Notes under the pieces: model-generated
Database searches by the model: none
Told to the model about the DNA's origin: nothing
The model's input: only the letters and a program-made list of their open reading frames with translations
Translations under genes and position numbers: made by a program
Origin: Fulvivirga lutimaris
GTDB lineage: Bacteria > Bacteroidota > Bacteroidia > Cytophagales > Cyclobacteriaceae
NCBI RefSeq assembly: GCF_009711525.1
Contig: NZ_SMLV01000435.1
Location: 1-59,172, forward strand
Direction: 5' to 3'
DNA: 59,172 nt
Shown here: positions 17,930 through 26,380 of the stretch, in pieces
Position numbering within the stretch: position 1 is the stretch's first letter
Layout of the letters: each line of letters starts with the position of its first letter

Positions 17930-18694
17930 TTATTCAGCGATTATCTGATCTTTATATTTCAAATTCACACGTTCATAAGTATTCCAGCCCTTTTGAGGAA
18001 GTATCTGCTTATAGAAAACCTTTAGCTTCTTAAACTTCGCTTCCAAATCATCTGGCTGTCCAAATTCTACAATCTGCTTTGTCACCTGTGGGTAGATCAA
18101 AACATTCATTTTCTTGTCAATATCTATTTGTGCTATCTGTGCTTTCCAGAACTTATCGCCATCTATAAACTTCAATAGCTCATATATTTTTTGGCCTTCC
18201 TCTGTAGCGGTCAAATCGCTTTTTACCAACTCTTTCATAAAGCTCCCGCTAAGGATGATCGTTCTCGAAGTGTACTTGCTTGATGGTGGCAAAACCACAC
18301 CATCTGTCGAGATATAACCTCTGGGCACTGACGGCTCCACAATTCTTGCAAATGGCCTTCTTAGTTTTGCATTCACCAAAATATTGCCTTTCAGGTCTTT
18401 ATAGATTTCAGCCTTTTGTAAGAATTTTTGTGTTCTTACACGCTCCTCTATTGTTTTTAGATTGATCTCTTCGAAGTCTTTTCCAATGATGATATCATCT
18501 CCATCATCAGTCATCAATGCGATAATGTCATTTTCATCGATAAAGAAATTGTCATACTGGTTGTCAAGCTTCACAACAATGTCTTTGCAGACTTCTGCTC
18601 CTTGTTTACGCTCGGCAAAGCTGATAACCGACAGAAGTACAACTGCTGCCGCTATTATTTTTACGCCTTTACCGATCCTGATTTTTTTAAGCAT
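17930..18694 (-). CDS. ftsQ: Cell division protein FtsQ
   Basis: A bitopic inner-membrane divisome protein that links FtsA/FtsZ to FtsL and the septal synthases. The 254-residue sequence has a basic N-terminus (LKKIRIGKGVK), one membrane helix (IIAAAVVLLSVISFA) and a periplasmic POTRA-like part (about 40-110, LKTIEERVRTQKFLQKAEIY, then RRPFARIVEPSVPRGYISTD). The beta domain continues to YERVNLKYKDQIIAE. The ATG overlaps the murC end by eight bases, consistent with translational coupling. The sequence is divergent from proteobacterial FtsQ, as is usual in Bacteroidota, and position within the dcw cluster supports the call. Confidence 0.88.
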   Translation of the reverse strand: MLKKIRIGKGVKIIAAAVVLLSVISFAERKQGAEVCKDIVVKLDNQYDNFFIDENDIIALMTDDGDDIIIGKDFEEINLKTIEERVRTQKFLQKAEIYKDLKGNILVNAKLRRPFARIVEPSVPRGYISTDGVVLPPSSKYTSRTIILSGSFMKELVKSDLTATEEGQKIYELLKFIDGDKFWKAQIAQIDIDKKMNVLIYPQVTKQIVEFGQPDDLEAKFKKLKVFYKQILPQKGWNTYERVNLKYKDQIIAE

Positions 18695-20081
18695 GATATT
18701 TTTCGGTTAAAAGGTTCTCAATAGGTTTTACTAGCTTGTCAATGTCTCCGGCACCAATTGTGGCTACCACTTCTAGCTGGTGCTCGCAAAGCATATCAAG
18801 GAGATCTTCCTTGCTGCACTTAGACTTCACCGTCTTTATGTCTTTAAAGACAATGTCAGAGGTCACACCTGGAATGGGCTCTTCTCTGGCAGGGTAGATA
18901 TCCAAAAGGATAATCTCATCGGCCAGGCTCAGACTTTCAGCAAATTCTGCAGCAAAATCTCGGGTACGACTGTAAAGGTGTGGCTGGAAAATAGCCGTCA
19001 CTTTTTTCTTTGGATACAATGCCTTCAATGATTTCAAGAAGGCCTCTATCTCTACCGGATGATGCGCATAGTCATCAACAAATACTACTTTTTCAGACCT
19101 GATAATAAACTCAAACCTGCGCTTTACACCTTTGTAGCTCTCGATACCAACGCGTATCTCCTCTACAGAAAGGCCAAGCTCTAATGCTACGGCTATTGCC
19201 ACAGTAGCATTTTCAACATTATGAAAACCGGGGACGCCTAGCTTAAGCTTATTAATGCTGTTGATCTCGTCAGTGTAGTTGAATTCAAAAAAACCATTTC
19301 CCATGGTTATATTGCTGGCAAAAAATTGCCCCCGGTTTAATCCATATGTATTCACAGATTTGGTAAAATCTGTGGACACTAAATCTTTTGTTATTTTCTC
19401 GTTGATAAAAAGCTTTCCTGTGCTCTTAATCTTATCTATAAATGCTTTGAAAGAATGCTCTAAATGTGCTTTATCTCCATAAATGTCAAGATGATCAGCA
19501 TCCGCAGAAGTGATTACTGCCAAATCTGGATTAAGCGTTAAGAAAGAGCGGTCGAACTCATCAGCCTCCACCACAGCCACAGTATTTGGTGTGAAAGCTT
19601 CATTGGCAATAAAGTTCGAGTTGTAATTAGTAGCAATACCTCCTAAAAATGCCGCAATATCACGACCTGCATGTTTCAGCAAGTGTGCTATCATGGAAGA
19701 GGTGGTAGTCTTACCGTGAGTACCAGCTACCGCTACTAATTTGAAATTATCTGAAATGACACCTAGCACCTCTGAGCGCTTCAGCATCTTATAGTTGTTT
19801 TCCTTAAAGAAATTGAGCTGCTTATGTCCTTGCGGAATAGCAGGAGTCATGATGACTAAAGTTTTGTCGCAATCAGTACTCACCTCATCACTTACCAGAC
19901 TTATATCATCTTCAAAGTGAATAGCAATACCTTCATTGATCAAAGTATCTGTCAAAACTGTAGGTGTGCGATCATAGCCTGAAACAGCAAAACCATTGAG
20001 GTTAAACCACCGCGCTAAGGCACTCATGCCTATCCCTCCGATGCCTAGAAAATGGACGTTATGGTAATGTTTCAAATTCAT
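18687..20081 (-). CDS. murC: UDP-N-acetylmuramate--L-alanine ligase MurC
   Basis: A cytosolic ATP-dependent ligase adding L-Ala to UDP-MurNAc, the first amino acid of the peptidoglycan stem. The 464-residue protein shows the Rossmann-like start NVHFLGIGGIGMSALARWF, the Mur ATP loop AGTHGKTTTSSMIAHLL near 115, the central motif VVEADEFDRSFL near 170 and the C-terminal DDYAHHPVEI near 320. Length and motifs are normal for MurC rather than Mpl. It overlaps murG by four bases (ATGA) and ftsQ by eight. There is no ddl gene after it, unlike in Enterobacteria. Confidence 0.97.
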   Translation of the reverse strand: MNLKHYHNVHFLGIGGIGMSALARWFNLNGFAVSGYDRTPTVLTDTLINEGIAIHFEDDISLVSDEVSTDCDKTLVIMTPAIPQGHKQLNFFKENNYKMLKRSEVLGVISDNFKLVAVAGTHGKTTTSSMIAHLLKHAGRDIAAFLGGIATNYNSNFIANEAFTPNTVAVVEADEFDRSFLTLNPDLAVITSADADHLDIYGDKAHLEHSFKAFIDKIKSTGKLFINEKITKDLVSTDFTKSVNTYGLNRGQFFASNITMGNGFFEFNYTDEINSINKLKLGVPGFHNVENATVAIAVALELGLSVEEIRVGIESYKGVKRRFEFIIRSEKVVFVDDYAHHPVEIEAFLKSLKALYPKKKVTAIFQPHLYSRTRDFAAEFAESLSLADEIILLDIYPAREEPIPGVTSDIVFKDIKTVKSKCSKEDLLDMLCEHQLEVVATIGAGDIDKLVKPIENLLTEKYHA

Positions 20082-21187
20082 TTGATCATTTCCATTAGTT
20101 GGTTCACAATTTCTACAGCGGCATTAGGCTTCGCCAGTGTTTTTATATTCTTAGATAGCACCTTCTGACGATCTTCATCCTTCAGGAGCTCTATTACTTC
20201 TGCAACCAGATTATCCTTGGCTCTGTTATCTGTCACCATTATGGCGGCATCAATAGCAGTCAATGCAGCAGCATTCTTGGTTTGATGATCTTCAGCCACA
20301 TTAGGTGAGGGCACCAGCACCACAGGCTTGCCTACAATGCATAATTCTGAAATAGACAATGCGCCTGCTCTGGAGATTACTACATCTGCAGCCGCATAAG
20401 CCAAATCCATTTCCTTTATGAACTGTACTATCCTAATATTGGTAAGGTCATAAACCTTGGCTCTTGTTTTAATGTCTTCGTAATAGAACCTTCCGGTCTG
20501 CCAGATCACCTGATAGCCATTCTTAACTACCTTATCCAGCTCACCAAGCACACTATTGTTAATTGTACGGGCACCAAGGCTTCCACCCAACACTAATATT
20601 GTTTTCTTCTTTGGATCTAGTTTGAAATGCTCAAGACCTTCACTTCTTTTAGCACTGATATCCAAAATATCCTTTCTTACCGGGTTGCCTGTCATGCTTA
20701 TGCTTGATGCAGGGAAGTATTTATCCATACCCTCATAAGCCACACATATGCGCTTGGCCTTTCTACCAAACTTCTTATTGGTCAAACCAGCATAACTGTT
20801 TTGTTCCTGAATTAATGAAGGTATATTTAGTGAGTTAGCCGCAAACATCATTGGTCCGCTTGCATAACCACCAAAGCCCAGCACTGCATCCGGCTTATAG
20901 GTTTTAACAATACGCTTAGCCACAAGGAAACTATAGATCACCTTAATAGGGAACAGCACATTGTCAAGCGTTATCCTACGTTGCAGTCCACTAATCCAAA
21001 GCCCTACAATCTTAAAGCCTGCTTCAGGCACCTTAGTCATTTCCATTTTGCCTTTGGCACCTACAAAAATGATTCGAGCATCCTCATACCGAGCCCTTAT
21101 CTCATTGGCCACTGCCAATGCAGGATAGATGTGGCCTCCGGTTCCTCCGCCACTAATTATGAATCGATATGGTTTTGTATTACTCAA
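20078..21187 (-). CDS. murG: N-acetylglucosaminyl transferase MurG
   Basis: Transfers GlcNAc from UDP-GlcNAc to lipid I to form lipid II on the cytosolic face of the membrane. A 369-residue GT-B enzyme with the N-terminal FIISGGGTGGHIYPALAVAN loop, GGYASGPMMFAAN and VLGGSLGARTINNSV, and the UDP-binding ADVVISRAGALSISEL near 270. The start is a TTG directly after the ftsW stop codon; no ATG or GTG occurs before the GGGTGGH loop, so TTG is the only ordinary choice. It overlaps murC by four bases. Confidence 0.96.
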   Translation of the reverse strand: MSNTKPYRFIISGGGTGGHIYPALAVANEIRARYEDARIIFVGAKGKMEMTKVPEAGFKIVGLWISGLQRRITLDNVLFPIKVIYSFLVAKRIVKTYKPDAVLGFGGYASGPMMFAANSLNIPSLIQEQNSYAGLTNKKFGRKAKRICVAYEGMDKYFPASSISMTGNPVRKDILDISAKRSEGLEHFKLDPKKKTILVLGGSLGARTINNSVLGELDKVVKNGYQVIWQTGRFYYEDIKTRAKVYDLTNIRIVQFIKEMDLAYAAADVVISRAGALSISELCIVGKPVVLVPSPNVAEDHQTKNAAALTAIDAAIMVTDNRAKDNLVAEVIELLKDEDRQKVLSKNIKTLAKPNAAVEIVNQLMEMIK

Positions 21188-22348
21188 TTAAGCTGCTTTA
21201 GCAATATTTCTTATTTCTCCTCCGGAATTCTCCCAGCTAGTGTCCGTTTCTCCACGGCTCACACTGATGATAATACCTATTGATAATCCTGTAAATAATA
21301 ATGATGTACCTCCCATACTGATCAATGGTAGGGGTAGTCCTGTTATTGGCCCAAGTCCAACAACTACGCCCATGTTTACCATGGCCTGCAGTACAATGGC
21401 AAAACTTAACCCGGCTGATAGCAAGCCACCAAAAGCTCGCTCACTATTAGTCACTGCCTTCATACCTCGTGATAATAAAATCAGATAAAGCAGGAGCACT
21501 ACTACACCACCGACCATTCCATACTCTTCAATAATGATGGCAAACACGAAATCTGAATATGGGTGCGGAAGGATGTTTCTTTGCTGGCTTTGTCCCGGAC
21601 CTTTACCAAACACACCACCGGTAGCCACAGCTATACGGGCATGTTTTGCCTGGAATGGTAGTTCATCACCATTAATAAAACTCTCGATCCTGCTCTTGGC
21701 TGTTTCACCTCTTACTCCAAAAGTAAGCGCGGTGCCTCCGGCCAATATTCCAACAAACACAAGCATAGCCAGGTATTTAATTGGCACTCTGCCGATAAAC
21801 ATAATCAGCATGCAGGTTAAGAATAGCAGTATCGCTGAAGATAAGTTGGTCAGTGCAATCAATCCACAGATAACTCCGCACCAGATTAGGATCGGAATCA
21901 ACGATTCTTTGAAATCAGCAATGTTTTGCTGACGTTTTGATAGCATACTTGCCAAGCTGGTGATCAGTGCTAAACTCGCCAGGTCTGACGGCTGGAACGA
22001 TGCATTAATTACTGGCAATTGTATCCAACGCGAAGCATCATTAAGACTCACACCATTTGTGAATGTGTATATGAGCAATGGTACGCTTAGCCATAAAGCA
22101 AAACGTGATAGTTTTGAATAATATCTATAGTCTACCTTATGGGCTACCCACATAGCCAAAACACCAAGCCCAACCAGCAAAGTGTGCTTGATTAAGTAAG
22201 ACTCAGGGTTGACCATTCTTTTGAATGCCAGAGTACCTGTTGCACTGTAAACCACTAATATGCTTATTAGCGAAAGTGCAAATATCACTGCCCAGATTAC
22301 TGGATCACCTTTTAAGTTTTCATCTACCCAAGCTTTTACTTTAATCAT
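21188..22348 (-). CDS. ftsW: Septal peptidoglycan glycosyltransferase FtsW
   Basis: A SEDS-family polytopic membrane protein that polymerises glycan strands from lipid II at the septum with FtsI. The 386-residue sequence has about ten membrane segments. Family features are the large extracytoplasmic loop containing AVATGGVFGKGPGQSQQRNI, DFVFAIIIEEYGMVGG and the C-terminal GLPLPLISMGGTSLLFTG. Location between murD and murG and pairing with ftsI in this cluster favour FtsW over RodA. The start overlaps the murD stop by four bases (ATGA). Confidence 0.95.
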   Translation of the reverse strand: MIKVKAWVDENLKGDPVIWAVIFALSLISILVVYSATGTLAFKRMVNPESYLIKHTLLVGLGVLAMWVAHKVDYRYYSKLSRFALWLSVPLLIYTFTNGVSLNDASRWIQLPVINASFQPSDLASLALITSLASMLSKRQQNIADFKESLIPILIWCGVICGLIALTNLSSAILLFLTCMLIMFIGRVPIKYLAMLVFVGILAGGTALTFGVRGETAKSRIESFINGDELPFQAKHARIAVATGGVFGKGPGQSQQRNILPHPYSDFVFAIIIEEYGMVGGVVVLLLYLILLSRGMKAVTNSERAFGGLLSAGLSFAIVLQAMVNMGVVVGLGPITGLPLPLISMGGTSLLFTGLSIGIIISVSRGETDTSWENSGGEIRNIAKAA

Positions 22349-23703
22349 TGTTCTAAAGCTTTAGATTCAAATTCATTTTTCAATTCAAGCACCGCTTGTC
22401 TAAACTGCTCACCACGATCTTCATAATTATTGAATAGATCGAAACTTGCACATGCCGGTGAAAGCAACACCACATCATGCATAGCAGCATAATTCAATGC
22501 CTCACGCACTGCAGTTTTCATGTTATCTGTTTCCAGCATATTGATAATCTGTCCATGAAAAGCATCTCTTAGTTTAGAATTATCCTTACCAAGACATACA
22601 AGCGCTTTTACTTTTTCATTGACAGACTCCATGATCAAATCATATTGATTGCCCTTGTCTATGCCTCCTGCTATCCAAACCAATGGATCTGAAAAGCTTT
22701 CCAATGCGTACTGCACAGCATCAACATTAGTGGCCTTTGAGTCATTAATAAATCTCACATCATTAATGGTAGCGATGTACTCCATACGATGTGGCGCATT
22801 CTTGAAAGTCTGAAGTGATGATTTGATACTTTCAACACTGATGCCAACCTCTAATGCAGCACTAACTGCTGCCATCATGTTAATTGCATTATGTCTGCCT
22901 AAAAGCACAGTGTCTTTCTGATCGATATGCACTTTATCAAAAAGATGCATCATCTGATCATCAAAATATGCAGCTGCAGATTCGTCCGTCAAAGAGATAG
23001 GTACGAAATTGGTATTGTATGCTCTTTCTTTGATCGCCTCTTTGATGAGCACATTATCCTGATAATAGATGAAGTAATCATCCTTACCCAAGTTTTGAGC
23101 TATTCTGAATTTCGAATCAACATAATTATTGATATCATAATCATACCTATCCATATGATCAGGAGTGATATTGAGCAAAATAGAAATATATGGACTCAAG
23201 AGATAGCAACCATCTAATTGGAAGCTGCTCATCTCTACTACGTAGTAATCAAATTCATCTTTAATTACTTGTTTAGCCAGACTTTGACCAACATTACCGG
23301 CTAAACCAACTTTAACTCCAGCCTCTTTGAGAAGATGATAAGTTAATAAAGTGGTAGTGGTCTTTCCATTGGTACCGGTGATAGCAATTAAACGCGCCTT
23401 TGTATAGCTAAAAGCGAACTCTATTTCATCAATAATTTTTACGCCCGCTGTTCTAAGCTCTTTTACAATTGGAGCCTTTTCAGGAATACCAGGACTTTTA
23501 ATAACGAGCTGTGATTCTAGTATTTTTGACTTAGAATGCTTCTCTTCTTCATAGGAAATACCTTCAGCTATAAGTTCCTGCTTATACTTATCAGCAATTT
23601 TTCCATTATCAGAAACGAACACGGCATAGCCCTTAGCTTTTGCTAATAAAGCCGCCCCTGTTCCGCTTTCGCCTGCTCCTAATATGGTAATTAAGTGTCC
23701 TAT
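22345..23703 (-). CDS. murD: UDP-N-acetylmuramoylalanine--D-glutamate ligase MurD, non-canonical start
   Basis: Adds D-Glu to UDP-MurNAc-L-Ala. The Mur ATP loop AITGTNGKTTTTLLTYHLL, the substrate-binding GNVGQSLAKQV and the C-terminal LLSPACASFDLFNNYEDRG are all present. A GTG at 23622 is the first ordinary start, but the sequence upstream stays in frame and encodes the conserved family opening ITILGAGESGTGAALLAKA back to just after the mraY stop. Within that stretch there is no ATG, GTG or TTG, only ATA (23703) and ATT (23691, 23685 being ATA). I extend the gene to 23703 (452 residues); with ATT at 23691 it would be 448. Both fit the family; a truncated start would remove the nucleotide-binding loop. 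Confidence 0.85.
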   Translation of the reverse strand: MGHLITILGAGESGTGAALLAKAKGYAVFVSDNGKIADKYKQELIAEGISYEEEKHSKSKILESQLVIKSPGIPEKAPIVKELRTAGVKIIDEIEFAFSYTKARLIAITGTNGKTTTTLLTYHLLKEAGVKVGLAGNVGQSLAKQVIKDEFDYYVVEMSSFQLDGCYLLSPYISILLNITPDHMDRYDYDINNYVDSKFRIAQNLGKDDYFIYYQDNVLIKEAIKERAYNTNFVPISLTDESAAAYFDDQMMHLFDKVHIDQKDTVLLGRHNAINMMAAVSAALEVGISVESIKSSLQTFKNAPHRMEYIATINDVRFINDSKATNVDAVQYALESFSDPLVWIAGGIDKGNQYDLIMESVNEKVKALVCLGKDNSKLRDAFHGQIINMLETDNMKTAVREALNYAAMHDVVLLSPACASFDLFNNYEDRGEQFRQAVLELKNEFESKALEQ

Positions 23704-23704
23704 T

Positions 23705-24913
23705 TTATCTAAGTTTTAATGTTGCCAAAGTCATAATCGCCAATAAGATGCCTACCATCCAGAATCTGGTGACAATCTTTGACTCGTGTATTTCCATTTT
23801 TTGATAGTGATGGTGCAAGGGTGACATTTTAAAAACCCTTCGTCCTTCACCGTATTTTCTTTTTGTGTACTTGAAGTAGCCTACCTGTATCATTACAGAA
23901 AGACTTTCTATCAAGAATATGCCACATAACAATGGCAGTAAAAGCTCTTTGCGTACAATTAAAGCAAGTACTGCTATGATGCCTCCAATTGTTAGACTAC
24001 CGGTATCACCCATAAAAATCTGAGCTGGATAAGCATTGTACCATAAAAATCCGATGCAGGCTCCTACAAAAGCCGCACAGAAGATTACCACCTCACTTAA
24101 ATTAGGGATGTGCAGAATATTCAGATATTCACTAAAATCGACACGGCCAGACAGGTAAGCCAAAATGGCTATGGTTAAACCAATAATGGCCGAAGTACCA
24201 GCTGCCAAACCATCGATTCCATCAGTGAGATTGGCACCATTAGATACAGCTGTTAATATAAATATGACTACAAATACATAAATGATCCATGTAGAGTCAT
24301 GTGTTAAGAAAGGTATTACCTTATCATAGTCCAGTTCGTTGTCTTTTAGAAAAGGAACAGTAGTTTTTGTAGATTTTACATCCTCATACTCTCTTACCAC
24401 TTCATTCTGGGCATTGATGGTCTCGTCTCCATATTCTCTAACCACTACATTCTGATTAAAGTAAAGTGTAAGACCAACAATGATTCCTATTGAAACCTGG
24501 CCAACAATTTTAAACTTGCCTGCAAGACCTTCCTTATTCTTTTTAAATACCTTGATATAGTCATCCATGAACCCGATTAAACCAAGTGCCAACGTGACAC
24601 CAACCAAAAGAATTACATATACATTTTCTAGACGAGCAAAGAGTAGAACTGGAATCAAGATGGCACTGATAATGATAAGTCCACCCATGGTTGGCGTTCC
24701 TTTCTTAGCCATTTGACCTTCTAGTCCTAAGTCACGAATGCTTTCTCCGACCTGCTTCTTCTGTAAGAAGTCAATAAGTCTTTTGCCGATCAGAATTGTA
24801 ATAACCAATGATAAAACAGCCGCCATACCAGCTCTGAACGAGATGTACTGAAACACACTCGCCCCTATCAGACTATATTGTTTTTCTAAATAATCGAATA
24901 GGTAGTATAGCAT
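23705..24913 (-). CDS. mraY: Phospho-MurNAc-pentapeptide transferase MraY
   Basis: Makes lipid I by moving phospho-MurNAc-pentapeptide to undecaprenyl phosphate in the inner membrane. The 402-residue protein has about ten membrane segments and the family motifs [12 protein letters not shown] near 72, [17 protein letters not shown] near 113, [15 protein letters not shown] near 222 and [17 protein letters not shown] near 363. It is about 40 residues longer than the E. coli enzyme because of an extra loop near 155-200 that contains [15 protein letters not shown] and then [10 protein letters not shown]. It follows murE by three bases and precedes murD directly. Confidence 0.97.
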   Translation of the reverse strand: MLYYLFDYLEKQYSLIGASVFQYISFRAGMAAVLSLVITILIGKRLIDFLQKKQVGESIRDLGLEGQMAKKGTPTMGGLIIISAILIPVLLFARLENVYVILLVGVTLALGLIGFMDDYIKVFKKNKEGLAGKFKIVGQVSIGIIVGLTLYFNQNVVVREYGDETINAQNEVVREYEDVKSTKTTVPFLKDNELDYDKVIPFLTHDSTWIIYVFVVIFILTAVSNGANLTDGIDGLAAGTSAIIGLTIAILAYLSGRVDFSEYLNILHIPNLSEVVIFCAAFVGACIGFLWYNAYPAQIFMGDTGSLTIGGIIAVLALIVRKELLLPLLCGIFLIESLSVMIQVGYFKYTKRKYGEGRRVFKMSPLHHHYQKMEIHESKIVTRFWMVGILLAIMTLATLKLR

Positions 24914-24916
24914 AAA

Positions 24917-26380
24917 TTAATTCGCAAATAGGTTTAACATTCTTCCTAATACTTCTTTGTCATCAAAGGCATGTTTTACACCGTTGATTTCCTGATACTT
25001 CTCATGTCCTTTACCAGCCACAAGAATGATATCCTTTTCTTTTGCCAAAAGGCAGGCTGTCTTAATGGCCTCTTCGCGATCCATCAAAACCACAGTCTTT
25101 TTATAATCTGAGGGGCTTACACCCTGCTTCATATCATTTATGATTTGCTCAGGATCTTCATTTCTTGGATTATCCATTGTGAAGACCACCTTGTCGCTCA
25201 GCTTGCAAGCTATAGAAGCCATCAATGGTCTTTTTGCGGCATCTCTATTACCTCCACATCCAACAACAGTGATCACTTGCTCATTACCCGTTCTGAATTC
25301 AGCAATAGTTTCCAGAACATTTTTCAATGCATCGGGAGTATGTGCGTAGTCTACAATAGCTGTGATGTCAGAGTTGTTATCGACCTGCTCAAATCGACCT
25401 AAGGCTCCGTTTAATGATGAAAGTGCTGTTAGTACAGTATCAGAATCTTCACCAAGCAGCATGGCAGCTGCATAAACTGATAGAAGGTTGTAGGCATTAA
25501 AGTCTCCAATAAGCTTAAACCAAACATTCTTGTTATCAATCTCCAACTCCAAACCCTTAAGAGTATTTGAGACCAGCTTAGCTTTGAAGTCAGTCATACT
25601 TTTAAGCGAATAGGTCTTCTTCTCAGCCTTTGTATTTTGAAGCATAATCTGACCACGCTTGTCATCTTTATTAACCAAGGCAAAAGCATCACTGGTCAAT
25701 CCATCAAAAAGTTTCTTCTTCGCGGCTATATAAGCATCAAAAGTTTTATGATAGTCTAAATGATCATGAGAGATGTTAGAGAATATCGCTCCAGTAAAAG
25801 TTACCCCTGCAATTCTGTGCTGCTCAATGGCATGTGAGCTTACTTCCATAAAGCAATACTCACAACCCTTATCAACCATATTGGCCAAAAGCTCATTAAG
25901 TCTTAAAGCATCGGGCGTAGTATGCATTGAAGGCAAAACTTCGCCATCAATTCTATTATCAATAGTAGATAATAGCCCGGCAGCATAACCAAGTTTTTGA
26001 AACAGATTAAAAAGCAATGTGGCAACGGTGGTCTTACCGTTGGTTCCTGTAACACCTACAAGTTTTAGCTTGGCACTTGGGTTTCCATAAAAGTTAGAAG
26101 AAACAATACCCAATGCTTCCGCACTGTTTTTAACAGCTACATAAGTAACATCCTCATTGACTTGTTCAGGTAGGGTTTGGCAAACTATTGCTACAGCACC
26201 TGATTTAATAGCGCTAGCGATATATTCATGCCCATCAACCTGAGTGCCTTTAACCGCCACGAATAGCGATCCCTTTTTAACTTCTCTTGAATCAAAGCTA
26301 ATCTGAGTAATTTGGCGCGTCATATCACCGCTGGCGGATACCAGTGAAACCTTGTATAGTATATCTCTTAACTCCGCCAT
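24917..26380 (-). CDS. murE: UDP-MurNAc-L-Ala-D-Glu--2,6-diaminopimelate ligase MurE
   Basis: Adds the third stem residue to UDP-MurNAc-dipeptide. At 487 residues it has normal length. The ATP loop is GVTGTNGKTTVATLLFNLF near 110, followed by STIDNRIDG, VSSHAIEQHR and YHKTFDAYIAAKKKLF. The DNPRNEDP motif near 405 is the residue pattern associated with meso-diaminopimelate rather than lysine, so a DAP-type wall is expected. Its ATG overlaps the ftsI stop by one base (TGATG). murF, the next ligase of the pathway, is not in this window. Confidence 0.97.
   Translation of the reverse strand: MAELRDILYKVSLVSASGDMTRQITQISFDSREVKKGSLFVAVKGTQVDGHEYIASAIKSGAVAIVCQTLPEQVNEDVTYVAVKNSAEALGIVSSNFYGNPSAKLKLVGVTGTNGKTTVATLLFNLFQKLGYAAGLLSTIDNRIDGEVLPSMHTTPDALRLNELLANMVDKGCEYCFMEVSSHAIEQHRIAGVTFTGAIFSNISHDHLDYHKTFDAYIAAKKKLFDGLTSDAFALVNKDDKRGQIMLQNTKAEKKTYSLKSMTDFKAKLVSNTLKGLELEIDNKNVWFKLIGDFNAYNLLSVYAAAMLLGEDSDTVLTALSSLNGALGRFEQVDNNSDITAIVDYAHTPDALKNVLETIAEFRTGNEQVITVVGCGGNRDAAKRPLMASIACKLSDKVVFTMDNPRNEDPEQIINDMKQGVSPSDYKKTVVLMDREEAIKTACLLAKEKDIILVAGKGHEKYQEINGVKHAFDDKEVLGRMLNLFAN

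Noticed and set aside
21534-21932. A 132-codon plus-strand frame opposite ftsW
   Set aside because: Antisense shadow of a membrane-protein gene; composition is typical of reversed hydrophobic codons.
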